Origin: Pogonophryne albipinna
Lineage: Eukaryota; Chordata; Actinopteri; Perciformes; Artedidraconidae
DNA length: 64,000 nucleotides
Direction: 5' to 3'
Assembly: GCA_028583405.1 (NCBI GenBank)
Contig: CM053246.1
Span: 6,789,620 to 6,853,619, forward strand
Shown: in pieces, positions 38,901 through 44,176 of the stretch
How the letters are laid out: each line of letters begins with the position of its first letter
Numbering within the stretch: position 1 is the stretch's first letter
Program-made: the position numbers and the translations under genes
The notes under the pieces: generated by a model
What the model was told of the DNA's origin: nothing
Database searches by the model: none
Seen by the model: only the letters and a program-made list of their open reading frames with translations

Positions 38901-41740
38901 TTATTGTTGCACGTGCATTGGTGTGATTACGGAGCCAGAAAGCGATGCACGTTTACTCGCGTGCGCGGTGCGCCATGTGTTTGTTTTACAAAAAATGGCG
39001 AAGCAAATTAAGTTGCTTGACTGTGGGGTAAAAAGTTCGGCCAACCCGTCATCATCTCAAATGAATGTTCAAAGTGATTCAACTGATAAAGCGCAAGATG
39101 AACCCGAATGAAAAGCCAAGAGGAAATGTGTAAAGTCTTGGGAGGCGAAACATTCTGCTCCGTTGTGCATTCTCTTCCGGCAAAAGGTCCTTCAAAATAA
39201 GAGTCCCAATCTTATTACTACCAAAATAAAAGTGCAAAACGAAACTTTACCATAAGAAAATATTGGCATACAAATATAATCACTTCTATAAAAAGTAATG
39301 CTGTCAAAATTATCGCGTTAACGGCGGTAATTAATTTTTTGAATTAATTGCGTTAAAATATTTAACGCATTTAACGCATGTGCAGAATGGCCCGCCCCAT
39401 ACATCCCACCAGTGGCAGCGCCAGGGTATGGCTGGGGTAGGCTACACCCATACCAAGAAATGGCTTAGCCCCACCATGAAAAATGATGTTAAAGTAAGCA
39501 AAATAAAGTCCGCCAACTCACGCGGAGTAAATTGCACAGACAGCAGTTAGTAAGATTGATTTTAGTAGCCACTTGTCTGGAAATACCAAAGACCAGAAAC
39601 GGTTTTGAAAACTTTTGTCACGTAGTGATCGTCTTCTCAATAGAACATATTTGATCATGTCTTCTAGCCAATCAGAATCAAGATAACGGCGTGGTGTTGT
39701 TGCAGGAAGTCCCGACGGAGAATACTTTTGCTGTAGTACAGGTAACACATAATTGGTACGCAGGTTATGTGCGGAATCTGAAATGCGTACCGTCACTTGT
39801 GTCACAAAGCGTATTTGCGTACCGACGTACTTGTGAAGCTTTTCCAGAAGGCGGTTAGATCAATGTTAAAATAAACATAGATACTGTGTTAAATGGATAT
39901 ATCCGCCTTCTTTCATTTATCTTTCCATTCCCACAACAATATACATAAAGAAATGGCATATTTTGGACATAGTTCGAATGGTGATTAATCATGATTAATT
40001 ATTTTTTAAGCTGTGATTAATCTGATTAAAAATGTTAATCGTTTGACAGCCCTAATAAAAAGGTAACACATTTTAAATATAGTTGGACATATTAAAGGTA
40101 ATTTACAGCATTAATAATTAATATCTAATTCTTAAATGTGAATGGTTTTCATTTATTTAACATTAGAAATGTATTAGTCTGGCCAATCCAAGACTTCAAT
40201 GCTGAAGGGCCAATGGATCTATGGTGGGGGTCAGCACAGAGGTCAAGAAAACCCACATTTGAAAGGGAGACAACGGATGACCAAGAAACTAGTGACTTGC
40301 TCAATTCATTTGTGGATCTGTGAAGAACATGACAACAGCTGCACTACTGGTGTTTTGTATACCAGCAATTGAGGGTGGACAAGTTTCCTACCACTTTAGT
40401 TTCAAATAAGTGTGTTAATTATTTATTGTAAAGCATTTGAATATTATTTTGTGTCACATTTTCATTATTAAGTTGATGTATAACTGTATAGTATCTTAAT
40501 TATTTAAAATATAAGGTGACTAAAAATGGCAACCGTATTTTCAGTTTTGGCAACCATAAGCAAAAAAACACTTTTAAAAGTTAGCGTTGACCCCTGTAAG
40601 TAAAAAACATACTGTTCCAAAGAATACTATAACCTGGCTCCAGGTGAGGCTGTTGATTTATCGAAATGTATCAAAATGGCAATATTCAAAAGGCAGGAAT
40701 CGCGATATTTGTTTGGGGTCATAAAAATCTATGTTGTGTTTTGGTGCTGTTGCGATATACATTTTAAATCGTATTTTAAAGACCGATTAAAACATATGTT
40801 TAGTACAGAATATATCCTCTCTCTCAATGACAATGAGATTTATGATGCAAAAATGGGCTTCCCTTCCATTATAGTGAATCTTTTCACTATTGCAAAATCA
40901 AACAAACGCAACATTTTGCAAATTGTGCAACCCAACCACAAGGATCAATTGTCAGTAACAAAAGGTAACTACAAATTAGTTGTAATCAGTAATCCTGAGG
41001 ACTATTGGCAGTTGTTAAAAGACACCTGGACATGTTGAGTGAGGGATTGAACCACCAACCGACTGAATGGTTCATGAACACTCCTGAGACACAGAGCCCT
41101 GTGTTTAAAAAAAAAAAGGTACTGAACAAAAGGCAGCAAAGTAGAATACATGCTTATTTTTTAAGCTTTACCCATTCCTAGTTATTTTTTATGATGTACA
41201 TTATTTATTTATTTAAATAAGAGAAACATAGAATATCTCTTGATTTACCCTGGTTTGGGGAAATGATGGAAGGCCTGATTAGGCCTAATGAGTCCACTGG
41301 AAGACATAGAGGGGAGGCTGCCTGCTATATTTAGCAGAGAAGCAGCAGGGGGCGATGTTGGCCTCCGCTGCTCCATGTTGCAGCTGCATTCCTAATGCTG
41401 TTTCACTGGGTCAGCGCTACACTGTGAATACCAACGAGATGGAGCCCTGCTTGTTAACAAGCCCACTGCAGGGTGGGGGGTGTGAGAGAAAGAAAATGTG
41501 TCTGCTTGAATCCTACTACACACCCCCTCCTGCAACTAAATCATAATGTATCTGCATTGATTGCATGAGTTTTACACTTTTGGGCATGATTTATTGCATT
41601 GAGTTTGAAGCTGTGTTTTGTGTGGTTACCAGGAGGACCTGATTCAGAGCACAGACCCTGACAAGCTCCAGGTCAGCACCAAGGATATGGACAGCACCCT
41701 GAGCAAAGCCTCCAGGGCCATCAAGAAGACCTCTAAAAAG
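1391..41740 (+). CDS. ect2: ect2, Rho guanine-nucleotide exchange factor (partial gene, 19 internal exons)
   Basis: ECT2 activates RhoA at the cell equator to drive the cytokinetic ring; it is nuclear in interphase and is recruited to the central spindle by the phosphorylated centralspindlin subunit CYK4 (family knowledge). The 19 exons listed below join into 729 codons without a stop. Layout by residue in this partial protein: BRCT1 about 15-95, BRCT2 about 103-190, basic NLS stretch 216-220, Cdk-type TP site 261-262, DH domain about 346-545 with the PVQR motif at 489-492, PH domain about 556-695, start of the basic tail to 729. Recalled human ECT2 aligns almost without gaps except at exon 8. 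The start codon and N-terminal exons are upstream of the window, and the exons for the C-terminal tail were not found after 41740. The coordinates span the introns; only the listed exons are coding. Confidence 0.96.
1481..2264. other. ect2 intron, no feature recognised
   Basis: Ordinary AT-rich intron sequence; the short open frames in it show no family resemblance. Confidence 0.5.
2265..2728 (-). mobile_element. Degenerate Tc1-like transposon fragment (copy 1)
   Basis: Runs closely parallel to 49181-49650 (shared blocks such as ggtgccacatttgtgaggaa and tctgccaatgccaaacagc). That second copy continues into a Tc1-type transposase on the minus strand. The coding part is missing here; only the terminal part is left, in the intron before ect2 exon 2. 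Confidence 0.6.
2829..2936 (+). CDS. ect2: ect2 exon 2: BRCT1 core
   Basis: 108 nt, phase 0 to 0, residues 31-66. The acceptor is tcctgcag and the donor gtgtgt is weaker than the others. It reads [10 protein letters not shown] then [12 protein letters not shown], typical of BRCT1. Lys64 in GEKYR lies 42 residues after Thr22, the same spacing as the T153/K195 pair that binds phosphorylated CYK4 in human ECT2 (recalled), so phosphopeptide binding is probably kept. Confidence 0.93.
3537..3800. repeat. 33-bp minisatellite, about eight copies
   Basis: The unit is close to ggtcttgtacttgagtaaaa followed by gtagaagtactca. The first and last copies diverge (tactagat, tatactagag), the middle ones are almost identical, as expected from unequal exchange inside the array. 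Confidence 0.85.
3803..4308. mobile_element. TTAA-flanked MITE, copy 1
   Basis: Inverted ends agtggacctatcat and atgataggtcccct, with TTAA on both sides (3799-3802 and 4309-4312), suggesting mobilisation by a piggyBac-type transposase. Relatives lie at 57890-58343 and 61984-62576; all share atttgggtatggaggaaaag or a close form. Confidence 0.7.
5001..5074 (+). CDS. ect2: ect2 exon 3: end of BRCT1
   Basis: 74 nt, residues 67-90 plus two bases of codon 91. Acceptor cctctctcag, donor gtaagt. It encodes [20 protein letters not shown], with the conserved Trp of the BRCT C-terminal helix. The donor is placed so that the split codon (gt+g, Val) keeps the frame into exon 4. Confidence 0.92.
5415..6240. 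mobile_element. DNA-transposon-like element (hAT style)
   Basis: Begins cagaatttccgttag and ends ttaacggaaactcta, which pair as imperfect inverted ends; ccggtca motifs are repeated inward on both sides. Its interior near 5580-5960 is shared, in inverse orientation, with 19850-20190 and in part with 27400-27590, so these elements exchanged or share internal sequence. Confidence 0.55.
6676..6806 (+). CDS. ect2: ect2 exon 4: BRCT1-BRCT2 linker and start of BRCT2
   Basis: 131 nt, finishes codon 91 and runs to the first base of codon 135. Acceptor gtgttcag, donor gtcagt. It encodes [20 protein letters not shown], closely matching human ECT2 at the start of BRCT2. Confidence 0.93.
6932..7047 (+). 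CDS. ect2: ect2 exon 5: BRCT2 core
   Basis: 116 nt, residues 135-173. Acceptor tgtctccaag, donor gtaggg. It contains [13 protein letters not shown] and KLFVVKQE, near-identical to the human protein. Confidence 0.94.
7305..7367 (+). CDS. ect2: ect2 exon 6: end of BRCT2
   Basis: 63 nt, phase 0 to 0, residues 174-194. Acceptor tctgtgttag, donor gtgagt. It reads [20 protein letters not shown]; the paired Trp belongs to the last BRCT2 helix. Confidence 0.94.
7368..8477. other. ect2 intron, no feature recognised
   Basis: AT-rich intron with a pyrimidine-rich stretch running into the exon 7 acceptor. No repeat family or coding signal was recognised. Confidence 0.5.
8478..8703 (+). CDS. ect2: ect2 exon 7: nuclear-localisation and regulatory linker
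   Basis: 226 nt, residues 195-269 plus one base. Acceptor ctgcgatcag, donor gtaaca. It contains the [12 protein letters not shown] basic stretch (NLS, residues 216-220), the [12 protein letters not shown] motif and SLLDISNTP with a minimal Cdk site at Thr261-Pro262. In human ECT2 this linker (S-loop) carries the NLSs and mitotic phosphorylation sites (recalled). The next exon may be exon 8 or, if skipped, exon 9; both keep the frame. Confidence 0.94.
8872..9045 (+). CDS. ect2: ect2 exon 8: symmetric Arg/Glu-rich exon, possibly alternative
   Basis: 174 nt, exactly 58 codons, phase 1 at both ends. The acceptor is ctctatttcag and the donor is gtcagg. The reading frame set by exon 7 stays open throughout and joins exon 9 in frame. 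Composition is extreme: a basic run ([13 protein letters not shown], residues 286-298), a second one (KRRRS) and a run of six Glu. The recalled human protein has no such insert between its NTP site and the KSSTPV segment, so this is either a lineage-specific extension of the linker or a cassette exon. If skipped, exon 7 joins exon 9 through a Glu codon. That it is really used is inferred from the splice sites and open frame. Confidence 0.65.
9752..10027 (-). pseudogene. hAT transposase C-terminal remnant with acidic tail
   Basis: An open frame of up to 91 codons. The stretch [17 protein letters not shown] resembles the dimerisation-region end of hAT transposases, where an acidic/hydrophobic 'P.a..LW' segment precedes an R-rich stretch. 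The last 40 residues are an imperfect EENS/EEDR repeat. The DDE catalytic part is absent, so it cannot work as a transposase. A host role is not supported. Confidence 0.5.
10771..10880. repeat. TC microsatellite
   Basis: A (TC)n tract of about 110 bp with a tcctc variant at its left end, inside element B. Confidence 0.95.
11222..12530. mobile_element. Element D, innermost insertion in C
   Basis: Inverted ends cctggggcctcatttataa (left) and ttataaatgaggccccagg (right), 19 bp perfect, flanked by tcagc (11217-11221 and 12531-12535). About 1.3 kb with no recognisable transposase; its superfamily is not settled. The interior carries several gcgtacgc-type words next to both ends. Confidence 0.8.
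13446..13481. other. Perfect 36-bp palindrome
   Basis: The left 18 bases, ggttcaggtccggactta, are followed directly by their exact reverse complement. No loop. Further gtccggacctgaacc words follow at 13499-13513, so it grew from a short repeated motif near the right end of element C. Confidence 0.9.
14059..15157. other. ect2 intron, no feature recognised
   Basis: AT-rich; a short A-run near 14630 but no element ends or coding signal recognised. It ends in the pyrimidine tract of the exon 9 acceptor. Confidence 0.45.
15158..15282 (+). CDS. ect2: ect2 exon 9: linker end and start of DH domain
   Basis: 125 nt, residues 328-369. Acceptor tttttcctccag, donor gtaact. It encodes [15 protein letters not shown] then [14 protein letters not shown], the first helix of the Dbl-homology (RhoGEF) domain, where the Glu in TESNYV is the conserved DH conserved-region-1 residue. 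Confidence 0.95.
16147..16235. repeat. Possible LINE/SINE tail fragment
   Basis: Contains tttaacctttatttaaccag and ttgagataaaatctcatttg, wording typical of a widespread fish retroposon tail. The rest of the intron 15283-16993 shows nothing recognisable. Confidence 0.35.
16994..17113 (+). CDS. ect2: ect2 exon 10: DH domain
   Basis: 120 nt, phase 0 to 0, residues 370-409. Acceptor tttatttgcag, donor gtaatg. It contains [20 protein letters not shown], the typical DH segment in which 'IFGNI.eI' follows the first helix. Confidence 0.95.
17218..17286 (+). CDS. ect2: ect2 exon 11: DH domain
   Basis: 69 nt, phase 0 to 0, residues 410-432. Acceptor ttcataag, donor gtgagt. It reads [20 protein letters not shown], matching the human segment with its SxGDIFLKY ending. 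Confidence 0.94.
17871..18441. mobile_element. Harbinger-like MITE in the L2 remnant
   Basis: Ends aggcgctttcccac and ggtgtgaaagcgcct; a 3-bp flank att at right (18442-18444) and atg at left. Removing it restores the LINE's accat-tgctatg sequence, so the left copy was att before a mutation. Same family as 36022-37593. Confidence 0.75.
18757..19115. mobile_element. hAT-like MITE in the L2 remnant
   Basis: Ends cagtgcttctcaaagtgtgg and ggagaaacactg with a perfect 8-bp target duplication acctaaag (18749-18756 and 19116-19123). Body contains repeated 'gtggtccgyg' words. Confidence 0.85.
19124..20268. mobile_element. Second hAT-like insertion, right end truncated
   Basis: Begins cagtggttctcaaacttttt, the same terminus as the complete 495-bp copy at 45000-45494, and contains the matching gtaccccctgcagtactcc near its right end, but the terminal inverted copy is gone. 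It sits immediately after the target duplication of the previous element. The right boundary is estimated. Confidence 0.6.
21472..21582 (+). CDS. ect2: ect2 exon 12: DH domain
   Basis: 111 nt, phase 0 to 0, residues 433-469. Acceptor tgtctttccag, donor gtatga. It contains [20 protein letters not shown] followed by a KPRFHAFLK ending, almost identical to human. Confidence 0.95.
22280..22980. other. ect2 intron, no feature recognised
   Basis: Nothing recognised apart from a retroposon-like word cctcggatcaataaagtat just before it (22250-22270). Confidence 0.4.
23031..23127 (+). CDS. ect2: ect2 exon 13: DH catalytic core
   Basis: 97 nt, residues 470-501 plus one base. Acceptor cttttttcag, donor gtaaca, followed after four bases by a CA microsatellite. 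It carries the signature [18 protein letters not shown] (489-492) is the block whose replacement makes human ECT2 inactive for exchange (recalled), so the enzyme is predicted to be active. Confidence 0.96.
23131..23174. repeat. CA microsatellite beside the exon 13 donor
   Basis: (AC)22 starting four bases into the intron after ect2 exon 13. Confidence 0.97.
23395..23476 (+). CDS. ect2: ect2 exon 14: DH domain
   Basis: 82 nt, residues 502-528 plus two bases. Acceptor tccattgcag, donor gtgagt. It contains [20 protein letters not shown] and the start of the last DH helix (LKEVMT). Confidence 0.95.
23690..24020 (+). repeat. LINE 3'-tail-like fragment
   Basis: Contains aaaagcactttgagctgcac and aaaagtgctgtaaataaagt, the tail style of L2-like elements. 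No coding part is left. Confidence 0.45.
24172..24250 (+). CDS. ect2: ect2 exon 15: DH-PH junction
   Basis: 79 nt, residues 529-555. Acceptor ctccccactag, donor gtaagt. It reads [20 protein letters not shown] then EVDGCP, the helix linking DH to PH. Confidence 0.95.
24608..25224. mobile_element. Harbinger-like MITE
   Basis: Ends tgcggctttcacaccagcgc and gttggtgtgaaaggggca, flanked by tca on both sides (24605-24607, 25225-25227), the 3-bp duplication usual for PIF/Harbinger elements. Same family as 52500-55072. Confidence 0.75.
25650..26550. mobile_element. hAT-like MITE
   Basis: Ends taggaatgggtatcg and ggtacccatcccta with a perfect 8-bp target duplication ctatcctg (25642-25649 and 26551-26558). 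No transposase frame. A related end (gtaggggtgggtaccgagcc) occurs at 37362-37381. Confidence 0.85.
26849..26968 (+). CDS. ect2: ect2 exon 16: PH domain start
   Basis: 120 nt, phase 0 to 0, residues 556-595. Acceptor gctctctgcag, donor gtgaga. It contains [20 protein letters not shown] and the beta strand [11 protein letters not shown] typical of DH-associated PH domains. Confidence 0.95.
27158..27842 (+). mobile_element. hAT MITE retaining a BED zinc-finger fragment
   Basis: Ends tagggatgct and agcatcccta with a perfect 8-bp target duplication atattcag (27150-27157 and 27843-27850). At 27273-27360 a + strand frame reads [20 protein letters not shown] then VCEAEI, the start of a BED-type DNA-binding finger as found at the N-terminus of hAT transposases; the rest of the protein is deleted. 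gatcgg/ccgatc words crowd both ends. Confidence 0.85.
28443..29497. mobile_element. hAT-like element (long copy)
   Basis: Ends tagtgctgtcaaaattatcg and aatcgtttgacagcccta. It sits between TA-repeat tracts, so its target duplication merges with them. A shorter copy lies at 39296-40054. The extra segment near 28940-29160 also occurs inverted inside the element at 36610-37288. Confidence 0.8.
29498..29551. repeat. TA microsatellite
   Basis: (AT)27 between two hAT elements; part of one tract now split by four insertions (28443-33506). Confidence 0.95.
29552..30288 (+). mobile_element. hAT element with transposase remnant
   Basis: Ends tagggccgtcaagttaacgc and aatcgactgacagcccta, flanked by TA repeats. 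It encloses the transposase fragment at 29720-30181. Confidence 0.8.
29720..30181 (+). pseudogene. hAT transposase fragment
   Basis: 153 codons. It contains [53 protein letters not shown] and [14 protein letters not shown], in the order found in ZBED-type hAT transposases: the P..IVED.GL motif, the ELPSR segment and the first catalytic Asp region (TGDYWTS). The N-terminal BED finger, later catalytic residues and C-terminus are missing. It is an internally deleted, inactive copy. Confidence 0.8.
30336..30545. repeat. Left inverted terminal repeat of the complete Tc1 element
   Basis: Pairs with 31580-31788. The inner and outer parts are the most alike, a layout seen in Tc1 elements with two transposase binding sites per end. 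Confidence 0.8.
30552..31577 (+). CDS. Tc1-like transposase, open frame, 341 aa
   Basis: Full-length transposase of the Tc1/mariner superfamily, which cuts its element out and reinserts it at TA sites. Two N-terminal helix-turn-helix regions (about residues 1-55 and 60-120) include the motifs [20 protein letters not shown] and [14 protein letters not shown]. The catalytic triad is visible: Asp in [13 protein letters not shown], Asp in [11 protein letters not shown] and Glu in DLNPIENLW, the last two separated by 34 residues (DD34E). Length of about 340 aa is normal for the family, with no stop or frameshift. The start is the ATG 215 bp inside the left end, just after the inverted repeat. Whether it is still active is not shown by sequence alone. 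Confidence 0.95.
   Translation: MAKTKELSKDNRNKIVDLHQAGKTEYAIGKQLGVKKSTVGAIIRKWKTYKTTDTLPRSGAPCKISPRGVKMITRTVSKNPRTTRGDLVNYLQRAGTKITKATISNTLRRQGLKSCSARRVPLLKPVHVQARLKFAREHLDDPEEDWENVIWSDETKIELFGKNSTRRVWRRKNAELHPKNTIPTVKHGGGNIMLWGCFSAKGPGRLIRVKERMNGAMYREILSDNLLPSARALKMKRGWVFQHDNDPKHTARATKEWLRKKHFKVLEWPSQSPDLNPIENLWRELKVCVAQRQPQNITALEEFCMEEWAKIPATVCENLVKTYRKRLTCHCQQRVYNKVLR
31580..31788. repeat. Right inverted terminal repeat of the complete Tc1 element
   Basis: Reverse complement of the left repeat, beginning three bases after the transposase stop codon. Confidence 0.8.
31789..31926. repeat. TA/TATG microsatellite
   Basis: Imperfect tatatatgtgtatg repeats between the two Tc1-like elements. 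Confidence 0.9.
31927..33506 (-). mobile_element. Second Tc1-like transposon with long inverted repeats
   Basis: Both ends begin cactgaacaaaaatataaat and match for about 280 bp with very few differences (31927-32208 against 33225-33506). TA at left (31925-31926); the right flank reads tg, a changed TA. It belongs to a Tc1 family different from the neighbour and points the opposite way. Confidence 0.9.
32239..33211 (-). pseudogene. Tc1-like transposase, broken
   Basis: The minus strand starts [20 protein letters not shown] at 33211, then loses frame within about 25 residues where part of the helix-turn-helix appears deleted. The last 172 codons (32757-32239) are open again and contain [28 protein letters not shown] and [11 protein letters not shown], that is the second Asp and the Glu of the DDE triad. 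The N-terminal deletion and frame breaks make it inactive. The inverted repeats are better preserved than the gene, so the copy may have been moved by a transposase supplied elsewhere. Confidence 0.9.
33534..33584. other. GC-rich 19-bp hairpin
   Basis: Arm atattggcggggcgcagtt (33534-33552), 13-nt loop, exact reverse complement at 33566-33584. It lies at the right edge of the split TA tract and stands out in base composition. No terminator or gene context is visible. Confidence 0.85.
34471..34609 (+). CDS. ect2: ect2 exon 17: PH domain
   Basis: 139 nt, residues 596-641 plus one base. Acceptor cctctctgcag, donor gtaaca. It encodes [20 protein letters not shown] and [15 protein letters not shown]. 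The intron before it (26969-34470) is 7.5 kb and is built mostly of transposons. Confidence 0.95.
34620..35480. other. ect2 intron, no feature recognised
   Basis: Intron between exons 17 and 18; no element ends or coding signal recognised. Confidence 0.5.
35658..35812 (+). CDS. ect2: ect2 exon 18: PH domain end
   Basis: 155 nt, residues 642-693. Acceptor tcccttcag, donor gtgaga with a CA microsatellite 14 bases further on. It contains [20 protein letters not shown] and the final PH helix [15 protein letters not shown]. Confidence 0.95.
35827..35907. repeat. CA microsatellite near the exon 18 donor
   Basis: About 40 AC units starting 14 bases into the intron. Confidence 0.97.
36022..37593. 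mobile_element. Harbinger-like element with nested hAT
   Basis: Ends aggcgcattcacaccacagt and gcggtgtgaacgcgcct, flanked by att on both sides (36019-36021, 37594-37596). Holds a hAT element (36610-37288) and fragments of other repeats (cagggctcgagcttaagg at 36146, ggtgggtaccgag at 37367). Same family as 17871-18441. Confidence 0.75.
36610..37288. mobile_element. hAT-like element nested in the Harbinger-like one
   Basis: Ends tagggatgccagcgattatt and tttctggcatcccta with a perfect 8-bp target duplication atgggtaa (36602-36609 and 37289-37296). Its middle (37030-37190) matches the inverse of 28990-29160. Confidence 0.85.
37600..38700. other. ect2 intron, no feature recognised
   Basis: No coding or repeat signal recognised. 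Confidence 0.45.
38708..40596 (+). mobile_element. hAT-like element with transposase remnants and a nested hAT
   Basis: Ends cagggctcgacagtaacg and agcgttgacccctg, flanked by taagt on both sides (38703-38707, 40597-40601), a 5-bp duplication. Both ends are rich in 'ggcaacca' words. Inside, 38995-39109 reads [15 protein letters not shown] and 40189-40323 reads [19 protein letters not shown], resembling the two extremities of a hAT-type transposase; the catalytic middle is absent and 39296-40054 is a later insertion. Confidence 0.65.
39296..40054. mobile_element. hAT-like element (short copy of 28443-29497)
   Basis: Ends taatgctgtcaaaattatcg and aatcgtttgacagcccta with a perfect 8-bp target duplication ataaaaag (39288-39295 and 40055-40062). 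It lacks about 290 bp present in the long copy. Confidence 0.85.
40600..41632. other. ect2 intron, nothing firm
   Basis: Contains a 120-codon + strand open frame (40676-41038) without family resemblance. Base composition is AT-rich like the surroundings. Confidence 0.4.
41633..41740 (+). CDS. ect2: ect2 exon 19: start of C-terminal tail
   Basis: 108 nt, phase 0 to 0, residues 694-729. Acceptor ggttaccag, donor gtagaa. It contains [20 protein letters not shown] and ends in a Lys-rich stretch. In human ECT2 the next residues are a polybasic, membrane-binding tail with Cdk sites; no exon matching it was recognised in the remaining 22 kb of the window. Confidence 0.93.
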
Positions 41741-42950
41741 GTAGAAAAATCACTTTCTCATCATTAACCTTCCCAGCTGCACTTTTTCCAGGGGGATGTC
41801 ATGATTACGTATTTATCTTGAGCTGCCAACTCTGTGCAGACCAGTACTGCCCCCTTAATATGGATATTGAATCATGGGTTGGTTCACATTCTATCAGTTG
41901 AATCAGTGCACTTTTTCCATTGTACAGTTATGTAGAATGCCTTTGCATAAGGCCATTTACTTGTACAAACAAGTCTTGTTTCACAATTGCCAACTAAAAA
42001 ACAAACTTTGATAGAAACAGCTGCACAACGCAGAAAGTACTATCTAATTCTGTTAGCAGCTCAACTCGAGTGCTCATGCAGTGTTATTATTGGGCGATGC
42101 AATGTAGAGGAAATAACGAATGTGCAGCCATTACTCTAGTTTGTTTCAGACCTACTGTATCTTCTAATGTACAGTATAAGAATTGTGATGCTGTCACCCA
42201 TTTTAAATGAGTGAAAATGTTAAATGAAAACAAAAGTCAAATGATAACACTGTGTAGCATGTAAGTATTCCGCTGTGATTTACGGAGGTTGTTGTATTTT
42301 TGGCCAAAGCTGATGTTAACTTGACCGGACTTCTTTCTGCAGATTGTTATGACTGCACATAGTCCCTTGATCAGAGTGTCCTGATAGTAACAGTCTGATA
42401 TCCTTAGCAGCGGTTTGCTAGTAGAAAAAAAAAGTTCAACAACAGAAATACTAATTCTGATGAAGCCCTTACCAATTTGAGGCAGAGATTACTCTTGGAT
42501 CTATAACATTTGAAGTTGATTCCTCCCTAAATTTACTTTGCAAGGTCCTGGAGATTTTCATGCTCCGAATTCGCTCTAGGACCCAACATTTCATCATACA
42601 GAATGGTACAGTGACAGGATTAAGTGATGGTCGGAAGTGTTTCTTTAACATAATTTCCCTTATTTTGTCTACCTCAGCAGTTTGTAGTTCCATGTGAAAA
42701 TGGGTGTTTTCTTTAAACAGAGAACAGGGATGCGTTATGGTACAATCTAGTTTATAACCGGACGCTCATACAACGTGCACATGACCAATGAGGGCACGAG
42801 ATAAGTTTGTGCACAGATGGAAGGCTGACAGGCAGGTAGGCCATCCAGTTATTTTAGCAGGGCCGGCTAAAATGATTGGTCGTGCTTTTTACAGCGCCAC
42901 GGCTTCATGTATTTATTGTCAAAGCATTTAATATATTCATTGCTATCGGG
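41741..42950. other. Sequence after the last ect2 exon seen
   Basis: No exon matching the ECT2 C-terminal tail was found. A 74-codon minus-strand frame at 42469-42693 (VDKIREIMLKKHFRPSLNPV) could be an old repeat fragment, but no family is recognised. Confidence 0.4.
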
Positions 42951-43116
42951 ATGTTAAGATAAGGTGACCAGATTTTCAAAATTAAAACCGGGGACATTTT
43001 TAGTTTTGCTGTCAAAATCTCATTAACATATCCAATTTTCTTCACTGTTAAAGAACAAAGGGGGACAATTCTGGTTCAATGTAATTCTAACATTTTAACT
43101 GTTGGATACAAACAGA

Positions 43117-43410
43117 AGGACGATAGCTCATATATGAGACTACAAAGGTCTTTAATTTTGAAACTGTACATCAGATTGTCCAGATTCTCTCCAAGTGATT
43201 AGATGGGGTGTCCTGCTATCACCCTGAAGTGAAATAAGTCTTTGATACTGGATAGTTTTTGTTTTATTCTTATCTAAAAATAGAGGGATGATAGCTCATA
43301 TATGAGACTACAAAGGTCTTTTATTTTGAAACTCTACATCAGATTGTCCTGATTTTCTCTGATTGACTAGATGGGGTGTCCTGCTATCACCCTGAAGTGA
43401 AATAAGTATT
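43117..43410. repeat. Two direct repeats of about 125 bp
   Basis: 43117-43240 and 43286-43410 share agctcatatatgagactaca and gatggggtgtcctgctatca with few differences, offset about 168 bp. They are probably part of a larger element that begins aaggtgaccagattttc near 42960. Confidence 0.8.
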
Positions 43411-43689
43411 TGATTGACTTCAAATGACTCTTTGATTATGGACAGTTTCCATTAAATAATAATCAAAATATAGATGGACAATAGATCTAATTTAAGATTT
43501 TAAACAGCATACATTTTAAATTGTGCTTCAGAAAGTATTGTTGTGAGATGGTGTCAACATCAATTGAAATTAGTCACCCAGCGGAAATGTCAGATGTCTT
43601 CATAATATGAAGGTAAATATGGTGCAAAATGCGAGAGCGTGTAAAACCTGATGTGAGCACTTGAAGAAAAAAAATCTGAGCTTGTGTGC

Positions 43690-43812
43690 ATACTTTTATA
43701 AAATATCCACGTAACTGTGAACCAAATGTACACTTGTATAAAAATATCCACGTAACTGTGAACCAAATTTACACTTGTATAAAATATCCACGTAACTGTG
43801 AACCAAATTTGA
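43690..43812. repeat. Three tandem copies of about 41 bp
   Basis: Unit contains ataaaatatccacgtaactg followed by tgaaccaaat. Confidence 0.9.
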
Positions 43813-44176
43813 AGTCACAGAAGAAAAAAAAAAGTTTTGTAGCTTGTATAAAAAAAAAAAATGAACTTAGTGATGAAATGTTCACTTGCAGAAAAATACA
43901 TATTTTTTAAATATATTTTCCATTACAACTGCAACTTGGTTATCACAACCTCTCAAATCAGTCATTACAACTTGACGAATCTGCTCTGTGGCAGTATACA
44001 TCGACGAATCTGCGGTCTTGACTTTTGCTACACTTCTTGCGATAAATGTGTCGCAAAAGTAATTTTCATCTGTAGATGTGGGGGGAGGGAGGGGGGTTGG
44101 AGCGAAGGGGCGGAGCTATCAGAACGACGAGGCTCGGGTCAGTCACACAGTCACAGCCACAGTCAGGTCGAACCGG

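Noticed and set aside
40676..41038. 120-codon + strand frame
   Set aside because: Intronic, no family resemblance, AT-driven Lys/Ile/Asn-rich composition.
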